Origin: Chlorobiota bacterium
Lineage (GTDB): Bacteria; Bacteroidota; Ignavibacteria; OLB7
Length of the DNA stretch: 64,000 nucleotides
NCBI GenBank assembly: GCA_016788565.1
Contig: JAEUSP010000136.1
Coordinates: 103,463-167,462, forward strand
Direction: 5' to 3'
The notes beneath the pieces were generated by a model, which searched no databases, was not told the DNA's origin, and worked only from the letters and a program-made list of their open reading frames with translations. A program made the position numbers and the translations under genes. Below are positions 19,892 through 29,921 of this stretch, one piece after another (position 1 is the stretch's first letter; each line of letters begins with the position of its first letter).

Positions 19892-20055
19892 TATTTCGCA
19901 AGGGGGGGTGGGGAAGCAACGCGGACTGAGGGTGTTCCCCCATCCGTTATTTCGCAAGAGAGTGAGAGCAAAATGGCAAAAAATAGACGTTTTTATAAAC
20001 TCTATTAAAGTTTCACTTATATTTCTTTAATAAGAATCAACCTAATTAAAGTTTC
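19892..20055 (+). promoter_or_regulatory. Repeat-bearing control region of fic
   Basis: This region has two direct-repeat pairs. TATTTCGCAAG occurs at 19892-19902 and 19948-19958. ATTAAAGTTTC occurs at 20004-20014 and 20045-20055, exactly 41 bp apart, with an inverted CTTTAAT at 20025-20031 between them. The last 80 bp are strikingly AT-rich for this GC-rich genome. TATATTTC near 20018 is one base off the TAnnTTTG -7 box. The second ATTAAAGTTTC ends 5 nt before the fic ATG, so a bound protein would block both promoter and translation start. Confidence 0.45.
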
Positions 20056-20060
20056 GGAGT

Positions 20061-21224
20061 ATGAACCGCGATGCCACAGGTAGTTATTCTGTCACGGCTG
20101 TAGCCGGGGAGCAAGTGCGCGTTTTTGTGCCGTTTCCGTTGCCGCCAGATCCGCCTTTGCAGCTTACCGGCGCACGCCAACTTCTTCTGGAAAAAGCCAC
20201 GATTGCCATTGGCAGGCTTGATAGTATCAGCACACTGTTGCCCGATCCGCATCTATTCCTTTACTCTTATGTCCGGCGCGAAGCAGTACTCTCTTCTCAG
20301 ATCGAGGGGACGCAATCTTCGCTCTCGGACCTGCTGATGTTTGAATTGGAGGCCACCCCCGGCGTGCCGACAACCGATGTGGTGGAAGTTTCCAACTACA
20401 TTGCTGCCTTAGACCATGGCATGGCGCGTCTGCGGGAAGGATTTCCGGTCTCCAGCCGGCTGCTTCGGGAAATGCACGCGGCCCTGATGTCCAGGGGACG
20501 CGGCAGCGATAAACTCCCCGGCGAGTTCCGCCGCAGCCAGAACTGGATTGGGGGAACCCGGCCAGGGAATGCCCGGTTTGTTCCCCCGCCGCCACAGGAA
20601 GTGGCGGCGTGCATGGCGGCATTGGAAAGGTTTCTGCACGATGACAACCACCCGCTACCTCTGCTGCTGAAGGCTGCGTTGGCCCATGTCCAGTTCGAGA
20701 CTATCCACCCCTTTCTTGATGGCAACGGCCGGCTTGGCCGATTGCTGATCGTGCTGCTGCTGCACCACGGTGGTTTGCTTGCCGATCCGCTCCTGTATCT
20801 CTCGCTCTATTTCAAGCAACATCGCTCCCTCTATTACGATCTTCTGGATCGCACCCGCACCACCGGCGACTGGGAGGCGTGGGTAGATTTCTTTCTGGAA
20901 GGGGTGGAGCAGACCGCCAACAGCGCAGTGCAAACGGCTCGCCAGTTGAACGATCTTTTTACGGAAGATGGCCGCCGCATTCAGCAAATGGGGCGGCTGG
21001 CCACCAATGCCCTGCGTGTGCATGGCGCATTGCGTCAGCAACCGCTGCTAACGCTCCAGTATCTGAGTAATCACCACGGGATGACCTTCCCAACTGCCGC
21101 AAAAGCGATGCAAACGCTGGTTGCCGCCGGCATCGCACGCGAGCTAACCGGCCAGCCACGCAATCGCATCTTCGCGTATGATGCCTACCTTGCTATCCTC
21201 AATAAAGATGGCGAACCACTCTGA
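20061..21224 (+). CDS. Fic-domain AMP-transferase with N-terminal inhibitory helix
   Basis: A 387-residue Fic protein. The active-site loop HPFLDGNGRLGR is intact at residues 216-227 (catalytic His 216, Asp 220, Arg 227), and the substrate flap PGEFRRSQNWIGG precedes it at 153-165. Residues 78-83 (SSQIEG) match the inhibitory motif (S/T)xxxE(G/N), with the inhibitory Glu at position 82, placing it in class II, where the inhibitor helix lies N-terminal within the same chain. Residues ~320-387 look like a winged-helix domain (LTLQYLSNHHGMTFPTAAKAMQTLVAAG), as in many Fic_N-Fic-wHTH proteins. It is probably a self-restrained AMPylator that can bind DNA; autoregulation through the upstream repeats is an inference. 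No antitoxin gene is adjacent. The target is unknown. Confidence 0.93.
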   Translation: MNRDATGSYSVTAVAGEQVRVFVPFPLPPDPPLQLTGARQLLLEKATIAIGRLDSISTLLPDPHLFLYSYVRREAVLSSQIEGTQSSLSDLLMFELEATPGVPTTDVVEVSNYIAALDHGMARLREGFPVSSRLLREMHAALMSRGRGSDKLPGEFRRSQNWIGGTRPGNARFVPPPPQEVAACMAALERFLHDDNHPLPLLLKAALAHVQFETIHPFLDGNGRLGRLLIVLLLHHGGLLADPLLYLSLYFKQHRSLYYDLLDRTRTTGDWEAWVDFFLEGVEQTANSAVQTARQLNDLFTEDGRRIQQMGRLATNALRVHGALRQQPLLTLQYLSNHHGMTFPTAAKAMQTLVAAGIARELTGQPRNRIFAYDAYLAILNKDGEPL

Positions 21225-21332
21225 TCTTCCCGCAAACTCAACAACGGCACAACCCGCATGAAACTGAAACCAATGGATTTCCGCTCCCCCGTTGCATCCC
21301 ACGGATGAATCCCTGATATTGCGCCCGCACAG

Positions 21333-21420
21333 TCTGCCAGGGGTGTCCGGCAAGGTGAGTTGCCGGACTGAGATGATACCCTTTGAACCTGATACGGTTT
21401 GCACCGGCGAAGGGAGGCAC
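21333..21420 (+). ncRNA. TPP riboswitch (THI element)
   Basis: The conserved THI-box pieces appear in order: CCAGGGGTGTCC, a variable stem (GGCAA...TTGCC), CTGAGATGATACCCTTTGAACCTGAT, then GCACCGGCGAAGGGAGGCA. It lies in the 320-bp leader 125 nt before thiC. Thiamine pyrophosphate binding is expected to reduce thiC expression. No strong terminator with a U tract is visible between it and the start codon, so control of translation is the more likely mode. Confidence 0.93.
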
Positions 21421-21469
21421 CGCGCCGTTTGGCCCGCCATGCTTCCGCCACCTTCCCGCCGCAAATTGA

Positions 21470-23413
<1,944 letters not shown>

Positions 23414-23429
23414 TCGGGGCTTGCCGTGA

Positions 23430-23460
23430 GGTGAGGATAGATCAGCGATTTATCCTCACC
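23430..23460 (+). terminator. Hairpin between convergent thiC and TMEM175 genes
   Basis: A perfect 10-bp stem GGTGAGGATA/TATCCTCACC with an 11-nt loop, 17 nt after the thiC stop. It has no good T tract on either strand, so it is a terminator only by position and shape. Confidence 0.5.
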
Positions 23461-23490
23461 CCTCTGATTTCATATTGCCGCAGAAATGGA

Positions 23491-24087
23491 TTATTCTGTA
23501 CTCTCTGCGGCTGCAATCATCCGTTCGATTCGTCTATCGGGAATCAGCCAGATTAATGCCACCACAACATAAATAGCCCCGGCAACCCACTGGTGAATAA
23601 ACAGTGCCGAAGGGATTGCCAACAGGTAGAGAATTGGTGAGATTGCCCCCTTGACATCGTTGCCCAAGGCTTTTGCCAACAACGATTGCGCCCCGCCATG
23701 GGTGGCAATCAACCGCCGTTGCAGTATCCAATACGCAATCGCCGAACCGAGCATAACAACACCATACAGTGCCGTTGGCACGGGGGCGAAATGATTTTCC
23801 CCCATCCACCCCGTTACGAACGGGATAAGGGAAAGCCAGAATAGCAGATGAAGATTGGCCCACAACACACCCCCGCTTATCTGCTTGATTGTGTGCAGAA
23901 GATGATGATGATTGTTCCAATAAATACCCACATAAATAAAGCTCAATAAATAGCTTAAAACTACCGGCCATAATGGCCATAATGCTGCAAGATCATCCCC
24001 ATGTGGAATTTTCATTTCCAGCACCATGATGGTAATGATAATTGCTAATACTCCATCGCTAAATGCTTCCAGTCGGTTCTTTCCCAT
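23491..24087 (-). CDS. TMEM175-family (DUF1211) membrane protein
   Basis: A 198-residue integral membrane protein beginning MGKNRLEAFSDGVLAI. The FSDGV motif (residues 9-13) on the first helix is the hallmark of TMEM175-type potassium channels, where it lines the pore. About six hydrophobic helices are visible, ending with a positively charged tail. I prefer the ATG at 24087 because family members begin within a few residues of the RLEAFSDGV motif; the frame continues to 24129. A TCATACT-type regulator or partner is not visible. It stands alone between thiC (convergent) and the STAND-like ATPase (divergent). Confidence 0.88.
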   Translation of the reverse strand: MGKNRLEAFSDGVLAIIITIMVLEMKIPHGDDLAALWPLWPVVLSYLLSFIYVGIYWNNHHHLLHTIKQISGGVLWANLHLLFWLSLIPFVTGWMGENHFAPVPTALYGVVMLGSAIAYWILQRRLIATHGGAQSLLAKALGNDVKGAISPILYLLAIPSALFIHQWVAGAIYVVVALIWLIPDRRIERMIAAAESTE

Positions 24088-24199
24088 GGATGTTGTTTGT
24101 GGATTGTGCTTGATACGTCTGTGCCGCAAAATTGCTTTTTTCTCACGCAGAAGATTTTTGCCAAAATAGGACTATCAACCCTGCGGCGGAAATAAAAAC

Positions 24200-24246
24200 A
24201 TCACGCAAAGGCGCAAAAGCGAAGCCACGCAAAGGGCGCGAAGAAG
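24200..24246. repeat. Interspersed CGCAAAG-type repeat
   Basis: CACGCAAAGGCGCAAAAGC...CCACGCAAAGGGCGCGAAGAAG lies in the divergent spacer between the TMEM175 and ATPase genes. It is the same text, in opposite orientation, as 5381-5424. A short AAATTAGAAATTAG run follows at about 24290-24304. Confidence 0.55.
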
Positions 24247-24323
24247 AGAGAGAGAGGGGAAGAGTAAGAACAGACAAGTAGAAAAAATAGAAATTAGAAA
24301 TTAGCCGAAACTCCTTACCCGTT

Positions 24324-26936
24324 ATGTATCGAACTCCTTTAGCAAACCTTGTTCACCATGCCAAGCTGCCGTTTGTTGGGCGCAGTGCCCAGCTTGCGGA
24401 GTTGCGCCGGTTTTGGCGCGGTGGCGCAAGTCGCCAATCGCTACAGGTCGGGCTGATTGTTGGCGAAGCGGGGGTTGGCAAAAGCACATTGCTCGATCAA
24501 TTTCTTCAGGAGCTTGGCACCGAATGCACGTTGGCGCATATCCGATTTACTCCGAACTCGTCAACGTCACTGGTTCGTGCAATCGCCCGCGCCCTTGAGC
24601 ATACCGTTGCCAGTAACCCCATCATCTCGCACAACTCTACTGTGTTGCGTAGCCTGCATGATGTGGCCGAGGCTATCCCCGCCATTGCATCCGCCGTTCG
24701 GCTGTTGGTGGTGCTGGAGGATATCCACTTGCTAAAGGAAGAAGGGATGGAGCAGTTGGCGTTGCTGCTGCGCCAGCTTGGTTCGGTTCGGCTATCGGTG
24801 CTTTGTCTTGCGCGGCCATTATCGGTAGCGGGGAACGCGGCGTTGGAAGGGTTGATTGATACCACCATTGCGCTGGAGGGATTGCAGAAATCGGAGGTCA
24901 CGTTGCTGTGGCAGCGGTTATTTGCCGAACAGCCCAACAGCGCTGTTGTTGATTCGATTACCACCACCACCTTAGGCAATCCGTTGGTGATTCGTTCCGG
25001 GTTGCTGCGTGCGTTAAGCAGCAACGCTATCAGCACCGCCATTGTGCCACAACAGGTCGTGGTTAGCGTGCAGTTGCCTTCGCTTCGGCAATCGTTGGTT
25101 GATAGCACGCGCTCCATCTCGACCGCAATGACCCAACACCTGCCAGCATCGGCGTTGCAATCGTTGCGAACGCTGGCGACGTTCGGTGAGGTGTTCACGG
25201 CTGAAGCCGCAAACCTTGCAATCCCCAACGCCGAACCATTGCTGCAAGAATTTCAGCAGCGTGGCCTTCTTTCGGTTGCCCCTTCGATCCATACTTCGCT
25301 GGTTCCTTCCACCACTCCGTTAGCGCCGTTGCTATCGTTCAGCCATACCGTGCTGCACCGCGAGCTTCTTCACAAGGCTTCGGCCGATACCGGCGCGCTG
25401 TTGCGGGTGATGGCTGCCCAGTTACCGCTCTACTCCACGTTGCCATTCTCCTTGCTGTCGGATGCCACCAACCTGAACCGTTTCAGCAAGGAACAACTGC
25501 TGGAAGCGTTGCAGGGGGTCTATTTCTATTTGGGGGCAATTTTTGCTTCGGATGATTGGGGCCTTGCCGAAGCTCCGTTGCCCGCGGCCGAACATTTGCT
25601 TCAGGCCATCAACCGCATCAGCCCAAGCCAAGAGGATGACGTGTTGATTGAGGCACGAATCTCGATGATAATGCTGCAAATGGAGTATAGTTCGCGGGTT
25701 CCCGACCTGCGGGCATACGGGGAGCAACTTGTGGAACTGCAACAGCAAACCATGGTGGCCGGCCTCCCGCCGGCATTGCGCCATTATCGTCTGGTTGGAA
25801 AAGCAGCAACGGCGCGGAACATTGCGTTCCAGCAGCCAGAGTTGTTGCTGGGTGCGGTGAAGGAACTGTTTGCCGAAGCCCAGCAATGGGAGCACGAACA
25901 CCACGGCGAACCGTATCCAACGGGATTTAAAATCTCCCTTGTTGCCTTGATGGTATTGGGGCAGCGATGCCGGTATTATGAAGCAATCTACTGGGCTGCC
26001 CAGCATCTGGAAGTAGTGTTGGAATCGCTGGATTTGCACAACCCTGTGGAGCTTGAGGAATACGCCGAGATGCTGCCGTTCCTACTGCTTGTGCGCCGCT
26101 CCCAAGCTGAGTTCGCAAAACGCCTTCAATCCATTGCACTGTTGGAATCCTTCGGCCCACTTTCTTCCACGTTGCTTGCCGCAAAAGCACACCTGTTGGT
26201 GATGCAAGGGGAGCCACAGAAAGGGTTGGAAATCCTGAGCAAGGTGATGCCCAAAATGCAAAAATATCAGTTGCACATTCATCGCCTTAGCGCGGCGGGA
26301 ACGTTGGCGTTGGCACTGGGAATGTTGGGGGAACCGATGGAAAGCCTTGCTCAGCAAACGCGCCAGATGCTTCAGGGAATCCCGGCTGACTTCCCCAACA
26401 TGGCAGCTGGCACTGCGATTGCCGAAACAGCAATTTTGGCTCACAACATCGAGGAGGTGTCGGCCGTGGAGGTGTTTTTTCCGACCGTCAGAAGGCAGGC
26501 CAACAAGAAGGTGCTCCGCTACTTTGCCGCTGTTCATCACGATGCCGATTCCATCCGGCAGATGAAGCCGCCAGTGCCAGACCCCAGCGATCCGTACGAA
26601 GCAATCGCCGATGTTTTTGCTTCGGCAGAGCTTACCCGGCCGGTAGAAGCCAAACTGGTAGCGCAGATGAAAAAAGAGATTGTGGAAATCCTTGATCTGC
26701 TTCCGTTCCGGGCGGTGCTTCTTGCGGTGGAATGGATGGGAACTCGCGGCTATCCAATTCAATCACAACTGCTTCCGGCCGCACAGCAGGGAATATGCCG
26801 ATGGATAGAGTGGCTAACCCAGCGGCAAATAACCACGTACAGTAATGGCCTGATAGAGCGGTTCGGCCAGATGCTTCCGGTAGAGGAATTGGAGCGGTGG
26901 AAAGAACGCGCAGGGGAGGGTCTTTCCCAAGCATAA
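24324..26936 (+). CDS. STAND-like AAA ATPase with helical-repeat C-terminus
   Basis: An 870-residue protein. Residues 17-250 form a P-loop ATPase of the MalT/AAA_16 type: the FVGRSAQLAELRRF entry motif, Walker A GEAGVGKST at 47-55 and Walker B LLVVLED at 127-133. The remaining ~600 residues are Leu/Ala-rich helices that look like divergent TPR repeats. Unlike MalT or LuxR-family STAND regulators, the C-terminus (ERFGQMLPVEELERWKERAG) has no helix-turn-helix. Nor is there a kinase, cyclase or nuclease domain. It may be a signal-sensing scaffold whose effector is another protein. No gene within 300 bp shares its strand, so there is no operon clue. Confidence 0.8.
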   Translation: MYRTPLANLVHHAKLPFVGRSAQLAELRRFWRGGASRQSLQVGLIVGEAGVGKSTLLDQFLQELGTECTLAHIRFTPNSSTSLVRAIARALEHTVASNPIISHNSTVLRSLHDVAEAIPAIASAVRLLVVLEDIHLLKEEGMEQLALLLRQLGSVRLSVLCLARPLSVAGNAALEGLIDTTIALEGLQKSEVTLLWQRLFAEQPNSAVVDSITTTTLGNPLVIRSGLLRALSSNAISTAIVPQQVVVSVQLPSLRQSLVDSTRSISTAMTQHLPASALQSLRTLATFGEVFTAEAANLAIPNAEPLLQEFQQRGLLSVAPSIHTSLVPSTTPLAPLLSFSHTVLHRELLHKASADTGALLRVMAAQLPLYSTLPFSLLSDATNLNRFSKEQLLEALQGVYFYLGAIFASDDWGLAEAPLPAAEHLLQAINRISPSQEDDVLIEARISMIMLQMEYSSRVPDLRAYGEQLVELQQQTMVAGLPPALRHYRLVGKAATARNIAFQQPELLLGAVKELFAEAQQWEHEHHGEPYPTGFKISLVALMVLGQRCRYYEAIYWAAQHLEVVLESLDLHNPVELEEYAEMLPFLLLVRRSQAEFAKRLQSIALLESFGPLSSTLLAAKAHLLVMQGEPQKGLEILSKVMPKMQKYQLHIHRLSAAGTLALALGMLGEPMESLAQQTRQMLQGIPADFPNMAAGTAIAETAILAHNIEEVSAVEVFFPTVRRQANKKVLRYFAAVHHDADSIRQMKPPVPDPSDPYEAIADVFASAELTRPVEAKLVAQMKKEIVEILDLLPFRAVLLAVEWMGTRGYPIQSQLLPAAQQGICRWIEWLTQRQITTYSNGLIERFGQMLPVEELERWKERAGEGLSQA

Positions 26937-26982
26937 CCAGTGCGGGACGGCAATCGGAAATTCGGGAGAAATGCCACCAACC

Positions 26983-27516
26983 CTACACAATCAGCCCCAT
27001 GATATCCGAGTGGTAGTAGATGCCATTGAGCTTCACGTCGTTTCGGATCGTCCCTTCTTGCACGAAGCCTTTGCGTGTGTACAATCGGATAGCCCGCTGG
27101 TTATCGCTGCGGACGCGCAAGTTAATTTTGCTGACCACTTGGGAATCGCGCGCCCAAGCAATCAGCTCATCCAGCATCGCCCCGCCAATCCCCAAGCCCC
27201 AGTACTGGCTACGAACCGACATTCCGAACTCACCGCAATGCCGGGTCCGCGCCCGCCGCCCAGCCGCGAAAGTGATGACGGCAACAATCGCCCCCTCGAT
27301 CAATCCCACCAGATAGAGTTGATTATCGGCATTGTGGTAGCCCTGCAAAACGTTTGCTTCCTCGGCTTCGGTTAGCTGGAACTCCCCCGCGCCAAACCCT
27401 AAAAAATCGGTCTCGCCGCTTACCGCATGGACGTACTGCAACACTGCCGCAGCGTCTTCGGGAAGGGCTTCACGGATCAGAAGAGTTTGGCCGTTTGGTA
27501 GGGTGTGGTTCTGCAT
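26983..27516 (-). CDS. GNAT-family N-acetyltransferase
   Basis: A 177-residue acetyl-CoA-dependent transferase of the GNAT fold. The acetyl-CoA-binding segment SQYWGLGIGGAMLDELI matches motif A (Q/RxxGxG/A), and the strand NLRVRSDNQRAIRLYTRKGFVQEG is the typical motif B with the Asn-x-x-Ala-x-x-LYxKxGF pattern. I use the ATG at 27516 (MQNHTLPNG); the frame is open eight codons further. The form resembles RimJ/L or YhhY-like enzymes, but the substrate is not predictable. It ends 30 nt before the stop-side of the convergent ATPase gene and follows the sugar dehydrogenase on the same strand. Confidence 0.88.
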   Translation of the reverse strand: MQNHTLPNGQTLLIREALPEDAAAVLQYVHAVSGETDFLGFGAGEFQLTEAEEANVLQGYHNADNQLYLVGLIEGAIVAVITFAAGRRARTRHCGEFGMSVRSQYWGLGIGGAMLDELIAWARDSQVVSKINLRVRSDNQRAIRLYTRKGFVQEGTIRNDVKLNGIYYHSDIMGLIV

Positions 27517-27545
27517 AGGTTTGGTGAAAGCGGTTCGCAAGAATT

Positions 27546-29720
27546 TTACCGCTCAACAGTGAACGGCTGGGTCAGTATCACCCCTCCTTCCAAGCGAATC
27601 GCCAGGAAGAAACGCCCCGATGCTATGCCACCCAATTGGATGCTGCGGACGTGAGGTTCCCCGCCCTGCAACGGCCATGCAAACGAACGGAGCGTCCGCC
27701 CATCGGTGCTGGTGATGGTTCCAACAGCCGTCTGCAGATCCGCTGCGCGGCCACCACGCAACGTCACCAGCAACTCTTCACCACGGCGTTCGGCAGCAAG
27801 GGTGTAGCTATCGGTTCCCTGGCTGGCGGATTCAACATCGTTGATTAAAATCTGCACGGGGTCGGATGCCGTTCCGCAACCAAATTCGTTGAAAACCATC
27901 ACCGAGTATATCCCCTTGCGGGTGGCGATATAGACTTGTCCGATTGCCGCCGGAATCGGCTCGCCGTTCAGCAGCCATTGATAGCCGCCATTGGCCCCCG
28001 ATGCCACCATCACGTTGCCGTTGCGGGTTAGCGTTGGCTTGGCCGGGCGGGGGCGCACGGTTGCCAAAATGGTGGCCGTATCGGTGCAGCCGCCTGCTTC
28101 GCGAGCCACCAACGTGTAAAGCCCCGGCTTGCTAATGGTGATCTTGGGGCTGGTGGCCCCGGTGGACCATTGATATTGGCTGTGCCCGCCGATTGCCGTG
28201 AACGTTTTCGTCTCCCCCTCGCACAACACCGTCTCCGCATTCCGAATCATCTCCTCGCTGCTGACAAACACAATTTTCAATTTTTCGGAAACCGTGAAAA
28301 ATTCGCTTGGTGGGCTTACCGCGTGTGGGCTGCTGCTGACGATGCGCAGGCGGTAGTTCCCTTGCGGCAAATCGCACGGGACAGATGTGGGAATTTTTCC
28401 CCCGATATTTTGCGCCGCCGTTTCAATCACCCGCGGCGATGCAAACTCCCCTTTTGCATCGGAAATTTCCACGGTGAAGATATTGCTCTCAATAAATTTC
28501 CCCGCCACGCTGAACGTGACGTTCATATCCTCCCCCGCTTTGTAGCGTGCGTTGTCGGTTGTTGGCTTGGCAATCGCCACGCTTAGTTTTCCGCTCCCTT
28601 TAATTTCAACAATGCGGTCATCCCCTTGCCGGACATTTCCGCGACCATCGCGGTTGCTGGTGCAAACAAAAACGCGGCCATCGGGGGCAATGCAAAGGTC
28701 CCGCAATCGGCCAAACGTGTTGTCGAAATAAACCTGCTCGGAAAGAATTTTTGTGCCGTCGTTGCTTAGCTCCAACACCCGCACATCGCTCTCCTTCAAA
28801 GTAACGGCCAGCAGGTGGTTTTTCCATTCGGGAATGGAGTCGCTGGCGTAATAATCAAGCCCGGCAACGCCAACCGTTGTGGCCCAAGCATGGATTGGCT
28901 GAACAAGAATGGAGTCCTCACAAAATTGAAGCTCGTCCGGCTTATCGCAGAACCCGCGAACATGGGGCCAACCATAATTTCCTGCACGTTCAATGATGTT
29001 GATTTCATCATCGGTGTTCGGGCCATGCTCGCTGGCGTACAAGCGGCCATTGGTCCACCACAACCCTTGTGCGTTCCGGTGGCCGGTGCTCCAAACAAAC
29101 CGCGAAAGTTCGGTGCTGGAGTAAAATGGATTATCGAACGGAACCGCCCCGTTCAAGTTCAGCCGAAGAATTTTCCCGTTTAAGCTGTTGCGGTTCTGCG
29201 GCGCGCTTTGGATCTGGGCATCGCCGGTGGTCATAAACAATGTGCGGTCGGGGGCGATAACAATGCGGCTGCCGTCGTGGGTGGTGTTGCCGGGGATTCC
29301 GCGCAGCAGAATCTGGGCGTTCACCAGCGTCCCACCGTTGTACAAGTAGCGGACAAGTTTCTGGTAAATATCCCCTTGCTGAAGGTAGGTGTAGGCAACA
29401 TAGACAAAGGGTGAGTCGGCAAAATTTGGGTGCATGGCCATTCCCAGCAATCCCGATTCGCCGCTCTGGTACACATCGTTGATTTTCACCAACTCCACTT
29501 GCTCGCCAGTTTCTGGGTTCACCCGGCTGATAACTCCGCTTCGTTCGGTCATCCATATCCAGTTATCGGGTCCCCAAACAATCTCCCAGGGGGTATTCAG
29601 CCCGGTGATAACATCACGGGTGGAAACGTTTGCTTGGGCGTGGCACGGGGACGCTGGGAACCAAAGAAGCAAGGCAAGAAGGGAGAGCATCCCGCCAGCA
29701 ATGTTCATCAACGATTTCAT
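27546..29720 (-). CDS. Secreted PQQ-type glucose/sorbosone dehydrogenase with sorting tail
   Basis: A 724-residue exported protein. A signal peptide (residues 1-29, ending SPCHAQA) precedes a six-bladed propeller typical of glucose/sorbosone (Yli/GDH-B type) dehydrogenases at ~32-385: TPWEIVWGPDNWIWMTERSGVI, GLLGMAMHPNF, YGWPHVRGFC and STGHRNAQGLWW. The family uses PQQ. Then come Ig-like modules of the Bacteroidota type (SLYQWSTGATSPKITI and YQWLLNGEPIP patterns, residues ~520-640). The last ~80 residues (TLRSFAWPLQGG...GRFFLAIRLEGGVILTQPFTVER) look like a Por-type sorting tail. It is probably surface-bound or released. Start ATG 29720; divergent from the beta-propeller gene at 29922. Confidence 0.88.
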   Translation of the reverse strand: MKSLMNIAGGMLSLLALLLWFPASPCHAQANVSTRDVITGLNTPWEIVWGPDNWIWMTERSGVISRVNPETGEQVELVKINDVYQSGESGLLGMAMHPNFADSPFVYVAYTYLQQGDIYQKLVRYLYNGGTLVNAQILLRGIPGNTTHDGSRIVIAPDRTLFMTTGDAQIQSAPQNRNSLNGKILRLNLNGAVPFDNPFYSSTELSRFVWSTGHRNAQGLWWTNGRLYASEHGPNTDDEINIIERAGNYGWPHVRGFCDKPDELQFCEDSILVQPIHAWATTVGVAGLDYYASDSIPEWKNHLLAVTLKESDVRVLELSNDGTKILSEQVYFDNTFGRLRDLCIAPDGRVFVCTSNRDGRGNVRQGDDRIVEIKGSGKLSVAIAKPTTDNARYKAGEDMNVTFSVAGKFIESNIFTVEISDAKGEFASPRVIETAAQNIGGKIPTSVPCDLPQGNYRLRIVSSSPHAVSPPSEFFTVSEKLKIVFVSSEEMIRNAETVLCEGETKTFTAIGGHSQYQWSTGATSPKITISKPGLYTLVAREAGGCTDTATILATVRPRPAKPTLTRNGNVMVASGANGGYQWLLNGEPIPAAIGQVYIATRKGIYSVMVFNEFGCGTASDPVQILINDVESASQGTDSYTLAAERRGEELLVTLRGGRAADLQTAVGTITSTDGRTLRSFAWPLQGGEPHVRSIQLGGIASGRFFLAIRLEGGVILTQPFTVER

Positions 29721-29841
29721 CGGATTCTGTTTCTCAAGGTTGAACAGTTGGTACAGGAAATTCCGAACTGGAATCTTGGCTGCCCAAAGTAAGGAAGTTT
29801 AGCCAATGCAAAACGTTGCCCCCAGAATGTGACCCAATGGC

Positions 29842-29873
29842 TTGCCCCATCCCCCATTCTTGGCGTACCTTTG
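29842..29873 (+). promoter_or_regulatory. Candidate Bacteroidota-type promoter
   Basis: TTG at 29842-29844, a 21-nt spacer, then TACCTTTG at 29866-29873, a full match to the TAnnTTTG -7 box. The predicted start of transcription is about 42 nt before the ATG of the beta-propeller gene. Confidence 0.45.
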
Positions 29874-29921
29874 GCACTCCCAGATCATTTGCCAACCAAT
29901 GTGTGATTGCACAAGAACTTC

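Noticed and set aside
20061..21224. Fic toxin-antitoxin pair
   Set aside because: No separate antitoxin gene beside it; the inhibitory helix is already within the same chain.
23491..24129. Longer start for the TMEM175 gene
   Set aside because: The 14 extra residues are basic and precede a natural MGKNRLEAFSDGV start, which fits the family better.
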